Notes: generated by a model not told the origin, from the letters alone. 48,780 bases of DNA from Bradyrhizobium cajani (GCF_009759665.1 NZ_WQNE01000045.1:1-48780); one strand, 5' to 3'; counted from the stretch's first letter, positions 33,955-41,577 are shown. Made by a program: numbers and translations.

Positions 33955-34555
33955 TGTCTCCGGAAGCGAAATACAGAATGCCCGCCATCATCGACTGCCC
34001 GATCATGAAGGGCAGGCCCATGGTCCATGGCGACAACGTGTGAGTCCGGCTCGCCAGCACCACCACCACAAAGCCGGACATGAAATACCAGGCGCCGGCG
34101 AGCGCGACGGTGCGCGGCAGCGAGCGGATGGAGGCGAAGATGCCGAGCGACACCAGGATCTGCCACAGGCCGGGCAAGAGCCACAGCGTTTCGGCGGCGA
34201 ACTTCCACATCACCACCGCAAGCAGCACGCCGGCGACGCCGGCGGGAAGAAACTGCTCGACCGCCTGGTGGATCATCGCATCGGCGAGGCCCGAATGATG
34301 ACGGCGGGAACGCGCGCGCATCTCGATGCCGATCATCAGACCGGAGAGCGCGGCGGCGATGAACCAGCCGAAAAAGAAGCCGAGCGGCTCGCTGGTGGGG
34401 TCGCCGAGCAGCCAGAGCTGCAGGATCGCGGTGAGAAGCGCGACGCCGCCGGTCGCGGCCATGGTCGCGGGGCCATAGCCGCGGAACGCCGTGCCCGCCG
34501 CGATCTGGCTGCGGATCGCCACGATGTCGGCCAGTGCCTTGTCGAGGTCGCGCAT
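33938..34555 (-). CDS. Multi-pass membrane protein of unknown function, partner of winged-helix regulator
   Basis: A 205-residue protein with about five or six hydrophobic segments: MAATGGVALLTAILQLWLL, PLGFFFGWFIAAALSGLMIG, a central basic stretch MRARSRRHHSG, LPAGVAGVLLAVVMW, LWLLPGLWQILVSLGIFA, VALAGAWYFMSGFVVVVLA and MGLPFMIGQSMMAGILYF. The N-terminal 35 residues (MRDLDKALADIVAIRSQI) form a predicted amphipathic helix. No family assigned. The start is ATG 34555; longer readings cross the promoter and operator. Co-occurrence with an overlapping regulator gene suggests a regulator/membrane-partner pair, perhaps signal transmission or export. Confidence 0.8.
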   Translation of the reverse strand: MRDLDKALADIVAIRSQIAAGTAFRGYGPATMAATGGVALLTAILQLWLLGDPTSEPLGFFFGWFIAAALSGLMIGIEMRARSRRHHSGLADAMIHQAVEQFLPAGVAGVLLAVVMWKFAAETLWLLPGLWQILVSLGIFASIRSLPRTVALAGAWYFMSGFVVVVLASRTHTLSPWTMGLPFMIGQSMMAGILYFASGDNDVED

Positions 34556-34578
34556 CGGCAACGCCAAAACCCCGCTTC

Positions 34579-34609
34579 GCCCCCTGCGTTCCGGGGGCTG
34601 CACGCCCCC
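34579..34609 (-). promoter_or_regulatory. Leader with mutually exclusive hairpins
   Basis: In the predicted 5' leader the central GGGGGC/GCCCCC block (34593-34598) can pair with either 34604-34609 (5-base loop) or 34579-34584 (8-base loop). Both are perfect 6-bp GC stems. The second lies closer to the start codon at 34555. This could be a simple translational switch, or GC-rich coincidence. Confidence 0.3.
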
Positions 34610-34612
34610 GTC

Positions 34613-34654
34613 ACTTTGTATCGCAAAGTATATAACACCGCAAAGTAAGCGCAA
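34613..34654 (-). promoter_or_regulatory. Promoter and operator of the membrane protein-regulator-uppS operon
   Basis: On the minus strand TTGCGC (34654-34649), 16 bases, TATACT (34632-34627) form a good sigma-70-type promoter. The palindrome ACTTTGTATCGCAAAGT (34613-34629) overlaps the -10 and the expected start point. An extra half-site GCAAAGT lies at 34640-34646, one 17-bp step upstream, within the spacer. Binding would block RNA polymerase. Confidence 0.6.
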
Positions 34655-34759
34655 GCCCGAAAGCCGGAGCAGGGAGACCTTGCCCACGCGGGCAACTGCC
34701 GGTTGCATGGCCGGTTCCACCACGGATAAGATGGAGCCAAAGCATTCCCGGGGGCTGGT

Positions 34760-36007
34760 ATGTGGCTTAAGTCATTTGTCGTTGCGTCCTTGTTGCACGT
34801 GGGTGTCGTCGGTATCGCGCATGCGGCCGGACCGTTCGGCTCCGTCAACGTCGGCAATTGGATCGGCGGCGCTTTCAGCAACGATGAATCGGGCGCCTTC
34901 TCCCATTGCGCCGCGACCACGCCTTACGCGAACGGCGTCATCCTCGTCGTGGGCCAGAGTGCTGCCGGCATATGGTCGCTGGGTTTTGCGAGTCCCAGCT
35001 ACCGCTTCAAGCAGGGCGAGAACGCCGCGATCGACGTCATCTTTGACGGACAGGAACAGGCCAGGCTGTTCGCCACGGCCAATCAGCCGAACATGCTCAC
35101 GGCCGTCATGCCGGCCAATGTCGTGCGAACCTTTCAGAAGGCGAGCCTGATGGTCGCGACCGCCGGTCGCGCCGTCCTGAATTTCGACCTGACCTCGACC
35201 GGGCCGGTGATCGCCGCATTGGCCAATTGCGTCACTAGGGTGAAAGCCGACGGGCTGAGCAAGGCCGGTGATTTCACCAAGGTCGCCGCGAAACCGCAGG
35301 CTGCGCCGGACAAGCAGACGCCGCCTGCGGCCGGCGGAAAAGCCGCCAGAGCCAAGAGCGGCACCGGCTTTGTCGTAAGCGCGAGCGGGCACATCGTCAC
35401 CAACAACCATGTGATCGACGGTTGCGTCGGCGACATCAAGGGCAACCTCACCGGCGAGGCCTCGATGGTGTTGCGCGTCGTATCGAGCGATGCGAACAAC
35501 GATCTCGCTCTCTTGCAGGCGCCGTCGACGACGACCTTCAAGGACTTTGCCCGGATCCGCGACCGTTCAATCCGCTCCGGCGATTCCGTCATCGCAATCG
35601 GCTTTCCCTTCCATGGTCTTCTAAGTTCGGATTTCACCGTGACCACCGGCATCGTCAGCTCGCTCAGCGGCATGCGCAACGATTCGCGCTTCCTGCAAAT
35701 CAGTGCACCCATACAGCCCGGCAATAGCGGCGGGCCGCTGTTCGATACCACCGGTCAGGTCGTGGGTGTGGTCACCGGAAAGATCCCAGCATTGCGTATA
35801 GCCGCTGCGACCGGCAACATTCCCGAGAACATCAACTTCGCCATCAAGACCGGCGTGCTGCGCGACTTCCTCGACAATTCCGTGGTGCCCTATCAGACCG
35901 CCGAGCCGAAGGGCGAGCTGAAGACCACCGACATCGCCGGCAACGCACGGCCGTACACGATGCTGATCTCGTGCAACGCGACGGAACAGGCGGACGCGAA
36001 GCGGTGA
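34760..36007 (+). CDS. Periplasmic trypsin-like serine protease (S1C/Deg-like, no PDZ)
   Basis: A 415-residue exported protein. The signal peptide has a hydrophobic core at 5-20 and cleavage around AHA-A (21-24). An N-terminal domain of unknown type (about 25-165) contains C50 and C157. A Lys/Ala/Pro-rich linker (about 170-200) leads to the chymotrypsin-fold protease with H217 in VTNNHVIDGC, D248 in ANNDLALLQ and S323 in PGNSGGPLF. No PDZ domain follows, unlike DegP/HtrA; the first 160 residues may act as substrate or sensor domain. Start ATG 34760. It is divergent from the uppS operon, whose promoter lies about 100 bases away. Confidence 0.9.
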   Translation: MWLKSFVVASLLHVGVVGIAHAAGPFGSVNVGNWIGGAFSNDESGAFSHCAATTPYANGVILVVGQSAAGIWSLGFASPSYRFKQGENAAIDVIFDGQEQARLFATANQPNMLTAVMPANVVRTFQKASLMVATAGRAVLNFDLTSTGPVIAALANCVTRVKADGLSKAGDFTKVAAKPQAAPDKQTPPAAGGKAARAKSGTGFVVSASGHIVTNNHVIDGCVGDIKGNLTGEASMVLRVVSSDANNDLALLQAPSTTTFKDFARIRDRSIRSGDSVIAIGFPFHGLLSSDFTVTTGIVSSLSGMRNDSRFLQISAPIQPGNSGGPLFDTTGQVVGVVTGKIPALRIAAATGNIPENINFAIKTGVLRDFLDNSVVPYQTAEPKGELKTTDIAGNARPYTMLISCNATEQADAKR

Positions 36008-36027
36008 GATGGGCTGCGCTACCAGTC

Positions 36028-36159
36028 CCGTCATCCTGAGGTGCGAGTAGCGCAGTGCATATGCACTGCGCTACTCGCCTCGAAGGATGAACGGCCGGCA
36101 TGCAGCCGGGCCGCCGCCCTTCGAGGGCCGCTGAAGAAGCGGCCACCTCAGGGTGACGG
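36028..36159. repeat. Interspersed repeat, type B copy 3, with a 36-bp perfect palindrome
   Basis: CCCGTCATCCTGAGGTGCG at the left and CCACCTCAGGGTGACGG at the right are the type B ends, with CTCGAAGGATGAAC inside. Its first hairpin (36043-36078) is a 36-bp palindrome with no loop: GCGAGTAGCGCAGTGCAT followed by its exact reverse complement. Confidence 0.85.
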
Positions 36160-36199
36160 TGATAGTCTGGAACTCGCGGCGACGTAAGCTTCGCAGCCC

Positions 36200-36937
36200 T
36201 CACCCGTGGCAGCACGCCGCCTTCGTCGACTGCGGCTCGTACTGGTCGCGCAGGCGGACCCAGTCCATCGGATAGGGCAGGCCGTCCTCGTGGCGGCCGA
36301 GCGGGGTGAGGTCGAGATATTGATAGGCCGCGTTCATCATGTCGAGACCGCGGGCAAAGCATGAGTAGGTGTGGAAGATCTCGCCGGCCTCGTTGCGAAA
36401 GAACACGCTGATGCCGGGAAGCTCGGGGCCGTAGAACGGCGTGGTGCCGAAATTGTACTTCGGCACGCCCTTGTCGATCTGCTCGCGTGTGAACGAGACC
36501 TCGTAATCGTAGTTGAAGTCGTTGTCGCCCGAGGAGACCCAGTCGAAGGTCCAGCCCATCCGCTTCTTGAAGGCTTCGAGCTTGGCGACCGGGGCGAGCG
36601 AAATCGCGACCATGGTGGTGTCGCGCGCGGCCAAATGCGGCACCATCCGTTCGAAGCCGTCGGCCCAGAACGAGCAGCTCTTGCAGGCGGCCTCCCAGTC
36701 GGGTGCGAACATCACGTGCTGCACCACGAGCTGCGGCCGGCCCTTGAAGAGATCGCCGAGCGTCTCCTTGCCGCTCGGCCCGTCGAACACGTAGTTCTTG
36801 TCGACCTTGACCCAGGGCAAGGCGCGGCGTTCCTCGGCGAGGCGCTCGCGGGCCTGACTAAGCTCCTTCTCATGCGCCAGATGGACCTTGCGGGCGGCGA
36901 TCCATTGCTCGCGCGAGACGATCTGATGTTGCTGCAT
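36200..36937 (-). CDS. DUF899-family thioredoxin-like protein
   Basis: A 245-residue cytoplasmic thioredoxin-fold protein. VSREQWIAARKVHLAHEKEL at the start, LPWVKVDKNYVFDGPSGKETL, and FAPDWEAACKSCSFWADGF with C85 and C88 are typical of DUF899. The C-terminal FHTYSCFARGLDMMNAAYQYLD is also diagnostic. Family members are predicted dithiol oxidoreductases of unknown substrate. ATG 36937 has GAGGAGGAC upstream. It is the third gene of an ArsR-SRPBCC-DUF899 operon (21-base gap from the SRPBCC gene), a combination common in soil proteobacteria. Two nearby Cys at the extreme C-terminus (ACCHG) are an added feature. Confidence 0.9.
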   Translation of the reverse strand: MQQHQIVSREQWIAARKVHLAHEKELSQARERLAEERRALPWVKVDKNYVFDGPSGKETLGDLFKGRPQLVVQHVMFAPDWEAACKSCSFWADGFERMVPHLAARDTTMVAISLAPVAKLEAFKKRMGWTFDWVSSGDNDFNYDYEVSFTREQIDKGVPKYNFGTTPFYGPELPGISVFFRNEAGEIFHTYSCFARGLDMMNAAYQYLDLTPLGRHEDGLPYPMDWVRLRDQYEPQSTKAACCHG

Positions 36938-36958
36938 GGTGTCCTCCTCTGACAGGGA

Positions 36959-37453
36959 TCAGCCGACGAACGCGTCGAGCTTGTCGAGGAACGAGCTCCA
37001 GCCGCGCAGGTGGTTGTCGCGTGCGGTTTCGTCGAAGAACTGGGCGTGATGAAAGATCAACAGCGCGCCGGCGCTGTCCGGCTTCAGCGTGATCGTCACC
37101 AGCGATTCACGTTCCGGCGTCGAGTGCCAGGCCCAGGTGAAGACCAGCCGCTCGTTCGGCACGACGTCGCGATAGGTCCCGCCGGCCTGGAAGTATTCGC
37201 CGTCATCGCGGGTGAAGCTGATGCGAAAGCTGCCGCCGGTGCGGACGTCGAGCTCCGCTTGAAGCGTCGCCGGCTTCATGTTCGGCGGCCCGAACCATTG
37301 CACTAGCTGCTCGGCTTGCGTCCAGGCGGTGTAGACCTTTTCCGGCCGCGCGCGGAGCCGGCGCGTGAGCGTGAGGCTTGGACGTTCAGGGCTTGGGCGT
37401 TCCGTTGGACGCCCGGCGGCGCGGGCATCGGCGTTGACGGCTGCGTTGGCCAT
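36959..37453 (-). CDS. SRPBCC (AHSA1-like) domain protein
   Basis: A 164-residue START-like/AHSA1 protein. The core runs from LTLTRRLRARPEKVYTAWTQ (about 27-46), through LVQWFGPP, TGGSFRISF and GTYRDVVPNERLVFTWAW, to the C-terminal helix HLRGWSSFLDKLDAFV. The fold binds hydrophobic ligands or co-chaperone partners; the ligand is unknown. ATG 37453 has an excellent ribosome-binding site (GGAGGAAGAG). Its first 50 codons overlap the 3' end of the ArsR gene in another frame; those first 25 residues (rich in A, R, P) precede the conserved core and look disordered. Confidence 0.87.
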   Translation of the reverse strand: MANAAVNADARAAGRPTERPSPERPSLTLTRRLRARPEKVYTAWTQAEQLVQWFGPPNMKPATLQAELDVRTGGSFRISFTRDDGEYFQAGGTYRDVVPNERLVFTWAWHSTPERESLVTITLKPDSAGALLIFHHAQFFDETARDNHLRGWSSFLDKLDAFVG

Positions 37454-37782
37454 GTCTCTTCCTCCACGAAGGCAGTGAGGCGATCGAGATTGTCGGACCA
37501 GAACTGCGCGTAGCGATTGAGCCAGTTCATCGCCTGCTCCATCGGCTGCGCGGTGAGCCGGCAGGCGACCGTGCGCCCGGTCTTCTCCCGCACGATCAGG
37601 CCCGCATCCGTAAGCACGTCGAGATGCTTCATGATCGCCGGCAGCGAGATCGGGAACGGTGCGGCCAGCTCGCTCACCGACAGGCTGTCCTGCCCGACGA
37701 GGCGCGCCAGCAGGGCACGCCGCGTCGGGTCGGATAGCGCGGCAAAGGTCCGGTCCAGCGTCTCGTCCTGATACTTAACCAT
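37303..37782 (-). CDS. ArsR/SmtB-type winged-helix regulator with overlapping tail
   Basis: A 159-residue regulator. The DNA-binding domain is complete: LDRTFAALSDPTRRALLARL, LSVSELAAPFPISLPAIMKHLDVLTDAGLIV, and wing KTGRTVACRL. No metal-binding cysteines are seen, as in the subgroup that controls SRPBCC genes. The conserved part ends near RLTAFVEEE; the last 50 residues (P, R, S, Q-rich) come from the 151 bases shared out of frame with the SRPBCC gene. The start is ATG 37782 (MVKYQDETL); readings from 37845 are excluded because they would begin upstream of the promoter. Confidence 0.87.
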   Translation of the reverse strand: MVKYQDETLDRTFAALSDPTRRALLARLVGQDSLSVSELAAPFPISLPAIMKHLDVLTDAGLIVREKTGRTVACRLTAQPMEQAMNWLNRYAQFWSDNLDRLTAFVEEETWPTQPSTPMPAPPGVQRNAQALNVQASRSRAGSARGRKRSTPPGRKPSS

Positions 37783-37817
37783 ATGGTTTAGTATAGGCGC
37801 AAGCGGGAAGGCGTCAA
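37777..37817 (-). promoter_or_regulatory. Promoter and operator of the ArsR operon (predicted leaderless)
   Basis: On the minus strand TTGACG (37817-37812), 16 bases, TATACT (37795-37790). The start point would fall at about 37783, so the transcript begins at or one base before the ATG at 37782. The perfect 12-bp palindrome AACCATATGGTT (37777-37788) covers the start codon and the region between it and the -10. It is the obvious ArsR site. Confidence 0.65.
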
Positions 37818-37910
37818 GCTGGAACCCGCATCGGAGAGCCTGCACGACTGTGTGATCGGAAAAGAGGTCGCGCCACCTTATTCCAGATCAACCGGTACCG
37901 AGCACGCAAG

Positions 37911-37938
37911 AAAAAAGCCCTGCCATACGGCAGGGCTT
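37911..37938 (-). terminator. Rho-independent terminator of the Bug-type gene
   Basis: Minus strand: AAGCCCTGCC-GTAT-GGCAGGGCTT, a perfect 10-bp stem with a 4-base loop, followed directly by a T-run (six A on the plus strand at 37911-37916). It lies 21 bases past the stop. Confidence 0.9.
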
Positions 37939-37959
37939 CATTCGATCGTCGCGAGATCG

Positions 37960-38934
37960 CTACTCGACCTTCAGGCCGGCGAAATCGACGACCTTCTTCC
38001 ACTTCTCGGTCTCGGCCTTGATCTCCTCGCCGAAGGCCTCGGGCGCCTGCACCCGCGGCTCGCCGCCGAGCTCGACCAGACGCTTGGTCATGTCCGGCTC
38101 CTTCATCAGCGTGTTGATCTCGCTGTTGAGCTTGGCGATGATCTCCTTCGGCGTGTTCTTCGGCGCGCCAATGCCGAACAGCGCGCTGGCCTCGTAGCCC
38201 TTGACGGTGTCGGCGATCGGCTGCACGTCGGGCAGTTGCGGCGAGCGCTCCGTGGTGGTGACGCCGATGGCGCGGAGCGAGCCGGAACGGATGTGCTGGA
38301 TGATCGAGGGCATGTTGTCGAAGATCACCTGCACCTGGCCGCCGAGCATGTCGGTGATCGCGGGCGCCGCGCCGCGATAGGGCACGTGCTGCATCTTGCA
38401 GCCGGTCATCGCCATGAACATCTCGCCGGACAGATGCACCGAGGTGCCGTTGCCGGAAGAGGCCATGTTCACCTTGCCGGGATTGGCCTTCACATATTCG
38501 ATGAACTCGGCGACGTTCTTGGCCGGCACGTCCTTGTTGACGGTCATCACGTTCGGCACGCGCTGGAACGAGGCGATCGGCGCGATGTCGCGCACGAAGT
38601 TGAACTTCAGGTTGGTGTAGAGCGAGGCGTTGATATAGTTGGCCGGATTGACCATTTGCAGCGTGTAGCCGTCGGGCTCGGCGTTGATGACCGATTCGGT
38701 GGCGATATTGTTGCCGGCGCCCGGCTTGTTCTCGATCACGAATTGCTGGCCGAGCCTCTCCGACAGCCGCTGGCCGATCAGCCGCGCCAGGATGTCGGTG
38801 GCCCCGCCCGGCGGATAGCCGACCACCCATTTCACCGGGCGGGCCGGGTAATCGGCGGCAAAGGCCTTCGACAGCGGGGTGGCTGCAAGAGGACTGGCGG
38901 CAAGCAGGCCCAGCGCGGTACGGCGAGTGATCAT
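37960..38934 (-). CDS. Bug-family tripartite tricarboxylate transporter-type substrate-binding protein
   Basis: A 324-residue exported solute-binding protein. The N-terminus MITRRTALGLLAASPLAA has a twin-arginine-like signal with cleavage near AFAAD. The mature part shows Bug landmarks: YPARPVKWVVGYPPGGATDILAR, ENKPGAGNNIATESV, and the later VPYRGAAPAITDMLGGQVQVIFD. Bug proteins bind carboxylates or amides for TctAB-type transporters; no tctA or tctB is nearby, so it may work with distant permeases or as a sensor. ATG 38934 has GGGAGAACC upstream. A strong terminator follows. It is divergent from the VOC gene (125-bp gap). Confidence 0.92.
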   Translation of the reverse strand: MITRRTALGLLAASPLAATPLSKAFAADYPARPVKWVVGYPPGGATDILARLIGQRLSERLGQQFVIENKPGAGNNIATESVINAEPDGYTLQMVNPANYINASLYTNLKFNFVRDIAPIASFQRVPNVMTVNKDVPAKNVAEFIEYVKANPGKVNMASSGNGTSVHLSGEMFMAMTGCKMQHVPYRGAAPAITDMLGGQVQVIFDNMPSIIQHIRSGSLRAIGVTTTERSPQLPDVQPIADTVKGYEASALFGIGAPKNTPKEIIAKLNSEINTLMKEPDMTKRLVELGGEPRVQAPEAFGEEIKAETEKWKKVVDFAGLKVE

Positions 38935-39059
38935 CAAGGGTTCTCCCAACGTGTTGTTCTTGAAAGCGTCATGATCTTGAAGGCAACGTGGACGGCGTTG
39001 TAACAAAGCTTGTCGCGGGCGGAAAGTGCGTGCGGCGCATCGCGACGAAAGGATGAGGC

Positions 39060-39479
39060 ATGACACTCAAGGTCGAAGCCCTCGATCACCTCGTGATCAA
39101 CGTCACCGACGTCGCCGCGACCGCCGAGTGGTACCGCAAGATTCTCGGCATGGAAGTCAAGGTGTTCGATCCCGGCGGCGGCAAAGCGCCGCGGACTTCG
39201 CTTCAGTTTGGTAACCAGAAGATCAACGTGCGGCCGCGCGACGCCGACAAGGTGGAATGGTTCACCGCGGACCACCAGACCGCCGGCAGCGACGATCTGT
39301 GTTTCCTCACCTCCTCGACGCCCGACGAGGTGGTGGCGCATTTGCAGGCACATGGCGTCGCGATCGAGGAAGGGCCAGGCCCTAGGCAAGGCGCCCGCGG
39401 CACGCTGCGCTCGGTCTATTGCCGCGATCCGGATGGCAGCCTGATCGAGATTTCGTCGTACGAGGACGGTGGTCGATAG
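39060..39479 (+). CDS. VOC-family (glyoxalase/dioxygenase fold) protein
   Basis: A 139-residue one-module-pair vicinal oxygen chelate protein. It starts with VEALDHLVINVTDVAATAEWYRKILGM, typical of the first beta-alpha-beta unit with metal ligand H10, and ends RSVYCRDPDGSLIEISSYE with E134 as the second-module ligand. These resemble small uncharacterised VOC proteins annotated as glyoxalase or fosfomycin-resistance-like; substrate unknown. ATG 39060 is preceded by GGATGAGG. It is followed by a type C repeat and then a truncated acyl-CoA synthetase. Confidence 0.9.
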   Translation: MTLKVEALDHLVINVTDVAATAEWYRKILGMEVKVFDPGGGKAPRTSLQFGNQKINVRPRDADKVEWFTADHQTAGSDDLCFLTSSTPDEVVAHLQAHGVAIEEGPGPRQGARGTLRSVYCRDPDGSLIEISSYEDGGR

Positions 39480-39499
39480 GCCCACGCCGCCAATCCCAC

Positions 39500-39586
39500 C
39501 GTCATTGCGAGGAGCCCTTGCGACGAAGCAATCCAGGCTGCACCCGCGGAGACAGTCTGGATTGCTTCGCTGCGCTCGCAATGACG
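39500..39586. repeat. Interspersed palindromic repeat, type C copy 2
   Basis: CGTCATTGCGAGGAGCCC at the left, GCGCTCGCAATGACG at the right, and internal GCAATCCAGGCTGC with AGTCTGGATTGC, matching the copy at 9543-9666. It lies between the VOC gene and the synthetase remnant. Confidence 0.85.
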
Positions 39587-39607
39587 AGAGAGAGCGCGGA
39601 CTGCCGC

Positions 39608-40093
39608 ATGCGCCCCGACCGATTTGCTCCCTACCCCTTCCGATGGCAGGAAGACGCAATCATCAAAAGGCAGCCGCCAGCGACGCGCGAGAGTTTTGAC
39701 GAGCACGGCTTCTTCCTCACTGGCGACCGCGTGACGCGGCTCGCGAACGGCTACATCAAGTTCGGCGATCGCGCCAAGGACATGCTCAAGGTCGGCGGCG
39801 AGAACGTCGCGGCCTCCGAGATCGAGCAGGTCATCGCACTGGTCCCCGGCGTGCGCGAGGCGGCGGTGGTGGCGAAGACGCATCCGATGCTGGACGAGGT
39901 GCCGGTCGCGTTCGTCATCCCGCTGGGCGGCGTCGCCGGCGACGTGCCCGATCTGCATGACAGCGTGATGGCGGCCTGCCGCAAGGGCCTTGCCGACTTC
40001 AAGGTGCCGCGCGAGGTGCGTCTCGTCGACGACATGCCGCGCTCGACGCTGGAGAAATTGGCGAAGGCGGAGCTACGGAAGCTGTTGGGGTGA
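39608..40093 (+). pseudogene. C-terminal remnant of an AMP-binding acyl-CoA synthetase
   Basis: A 161-codon stretch. From about 39680 it reads ESFDEHGFFLTGDRVTRLA, GYIKFGDRAKDMLKVGGENV and SEIEQVI, then PGVREAAVVAKTHPMLDEVP and STLEKLAKAELRKLLG. This is the C-terminal lid domain of an acyl-CoA or AMP ligase, including the TGD hinge region and the catalytic-Lys region near the end. The roughly 400-residue N-terminal domain with the ATP and acyl sites is missing, and the first 25 codons match nothing. The remnant starts just after a type C repeat. It cannot be a complete synthetase; whether the lid is still expressed is unknown. Confidence 0.8.
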
Positions 40094-40098
40094 GAAGA

Positions 40099-40226
40099 TG
40101 TCGTCCCGGCGAACGCCGGGACCCATACCGCGTGATCTATCGATTGCGGTTAGCCGTCGTACCGAACAACGAATCTTCGCCAAACTTCTCCCTGGGGTTA
40201 TGGGTCCCGGCCTGCGCCGGGACGAC
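40099..40226. repeat. Interspersed palindromic repeat, type A copy 4
   Basis: TGTCGTCCCGGCGAACGCCG with GGGACCCATA at the left and TATGGGTCCCGGCCTGCGCC with GGGACGACA at the right. It lies between the synthetase remnant and the convergent HD-GYP gene. Confidence 0.85.
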
Positions 40227-40270
40227 ACCGAGGGCGTGGTGAGAGCGTTGGTAGATCAATAGCACCGAGA

Positions 40271-41365
40271 TCAAAACGACCCCAGCGCCACGGGGCGGAA
40301 CGCCTGCAGCAGCTGCTGGTCGAGCTTGCCGCCCATGCCTTCCATCATCGCGAACGCGCGGGAGTGCGTGAAGGGCATGCGGTAGGCGCGCTTCTCCACC
40401 AGCGCGGCATAGATGTCGACGATCGTCGTCAGCCGCACGATATCGCTGATCTGGTTCGACGACAGGCCATTCGGATAGCCGCTGCCGTCGAGGAATTCGT
40501 GGTGGTGCAGGATGACGTCGAGCATCTCCGGCGGAAAGCCGCCCTGGGCCGCGAGCGCGTCATAGCCGCGGCGTGGATGCTGGCGGACCTCGGCCATCTC
40601 CTCGTCGGTGAGCTTGCCCGGCTTGTCGAGCAGCGCGGAGGGAACGAAGGCCTTGCCGACGTCGTGCAGCAGCGCGGCACGGGTCAGGCGGCGCTGGTCG
40701 TCCTCGCGCATGCCGAGATGCTGCGCGAAGGCGACCGCGAAGCCGGTGACGAACAGGCAGTGCCGGTAGCTGCCGACATGGTGGCAGCCGACGGTGGTGA
40801 GCCATTCGCGCAGCGAGGAATGCTTGATCGCCTTCAGGATCTTGTTCTCGGCGGCAATGACGTCGTCGAAGGTCAGGGGCACGCCGAGTGGCAGTTTCTC
40901 GAACATCTTCGCAAGAACCGCGTGCGCCGCCTCGACGCCGCGGTTGAGCGTCTTGCCGCGATCGGTCGCGTCGTAGACGGCGGTGTCCGGGAACGCAGCG
41001 CGGATGCGCTGAAGAATATCGTCCGGCTGAAGCGGCCGCGAGATCGTGTCGGTGGCGCCCAGCGCCCAGGCCTGCATGGTGCCGTGATGCAGGGCGTCCG
41101 CAAGCACGAACAGCCGCGGCATCGAACGATAGGCGTCGCCGCGCAGCTTGTTGCGCACCCGCTGCACGCTTTCGGGCGAGCGCAGATTGATGTCGACGAC
41201 GAGGCCGGAGAGATCGCGGCCGGGCTGCTCGGGAATGTCCTGGGTCGTCACCGTCGAGACGTCGCCGACCGCCTTCAAGATGCTGGCGAGCTCGGTGCTC
41301 TCGTCGCTCCGGTCGGAGGCGAGCAGAAGCCGGCGTTTGGCGGCGGGTTTGGCTGAGGCGTTCAT
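40271..41365 (-). CDS. REC-like / HD-GYP domain protein (c-di-GMP phosphodiesterase family)
   Basis: A 364-residue soluble protein. Residues 10-125 look like a diverged receiver domain: D58 in LVVDIN could be the acceptor, but the conserved Lys is Arg110 in ISRPLQP. The HD-GYP domain follows, with HD at H234-D235 (LLHDVGK), HHHEFLDGSGYP (287-298; GYP at 296-298) and HP in RQHPRRG. In the later DxxDALxxxRxY segment the second Asp is Ala (VDIYAALVEKRAY), so a metal ligand may be changed. HD-GYP enzymes hydrolyse c-di-GMP to GMP or pGpG. ATG 41365 has GGGGAAG upstream. The 369-base gap upstream holds a repeat and the terminator of the next gene. Confidence 0.88.
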   Translation of the reverse strand: MNASAKPAAKRRLLLASDRSDESTELASILKAVGDVSTVTTQDIPEQPGRDLSGLVVDINLRSPESVQRVRNKLRGDAYRSMPRLFVLADALHHGTMQAWALGATDTISRPLQPDDILQRIRAAFPDTAVYDATDRGKTLNRGVEAAHAVLAKMFEKLPLGVPLTFDDVIAAENKILKAIKHSSLREWLTTVGCHHVGSYRHCLFVTGFAVAFAQHLGMREDDQRRLTRAALLHDVGKAFVPSALLDKPGKLTDEEMAEVRQHPRRGYDALAAQGGFPPEMLDVILHHHEFLDGSGYPNGLSSNQISDIVRLTTIVDIYAALVEKRAYRMPFTHSRAFAMMEGMGGKLDQQLLQAFRPVALGSF

Positions 41366-41577
41366 GACTTCCCCAAAAGTGACCGAGTATTGCCCTTAAG
41401 CCTAAGCCCGTTCAGGTTCTCTGGCCCTTAAGAGGCGTGCTCAATGGAACCCTGCGGAATTGCGAGCAATTTTAGGGGTTCTCGGGTTCCGCGGCGGTTT
41501 CAGTCAAAACGGCGAAAACAACCCCATGCACAGTAGACATGGCATTGATGGACAAGGGGAATTTTGGCCCAAAAAAG

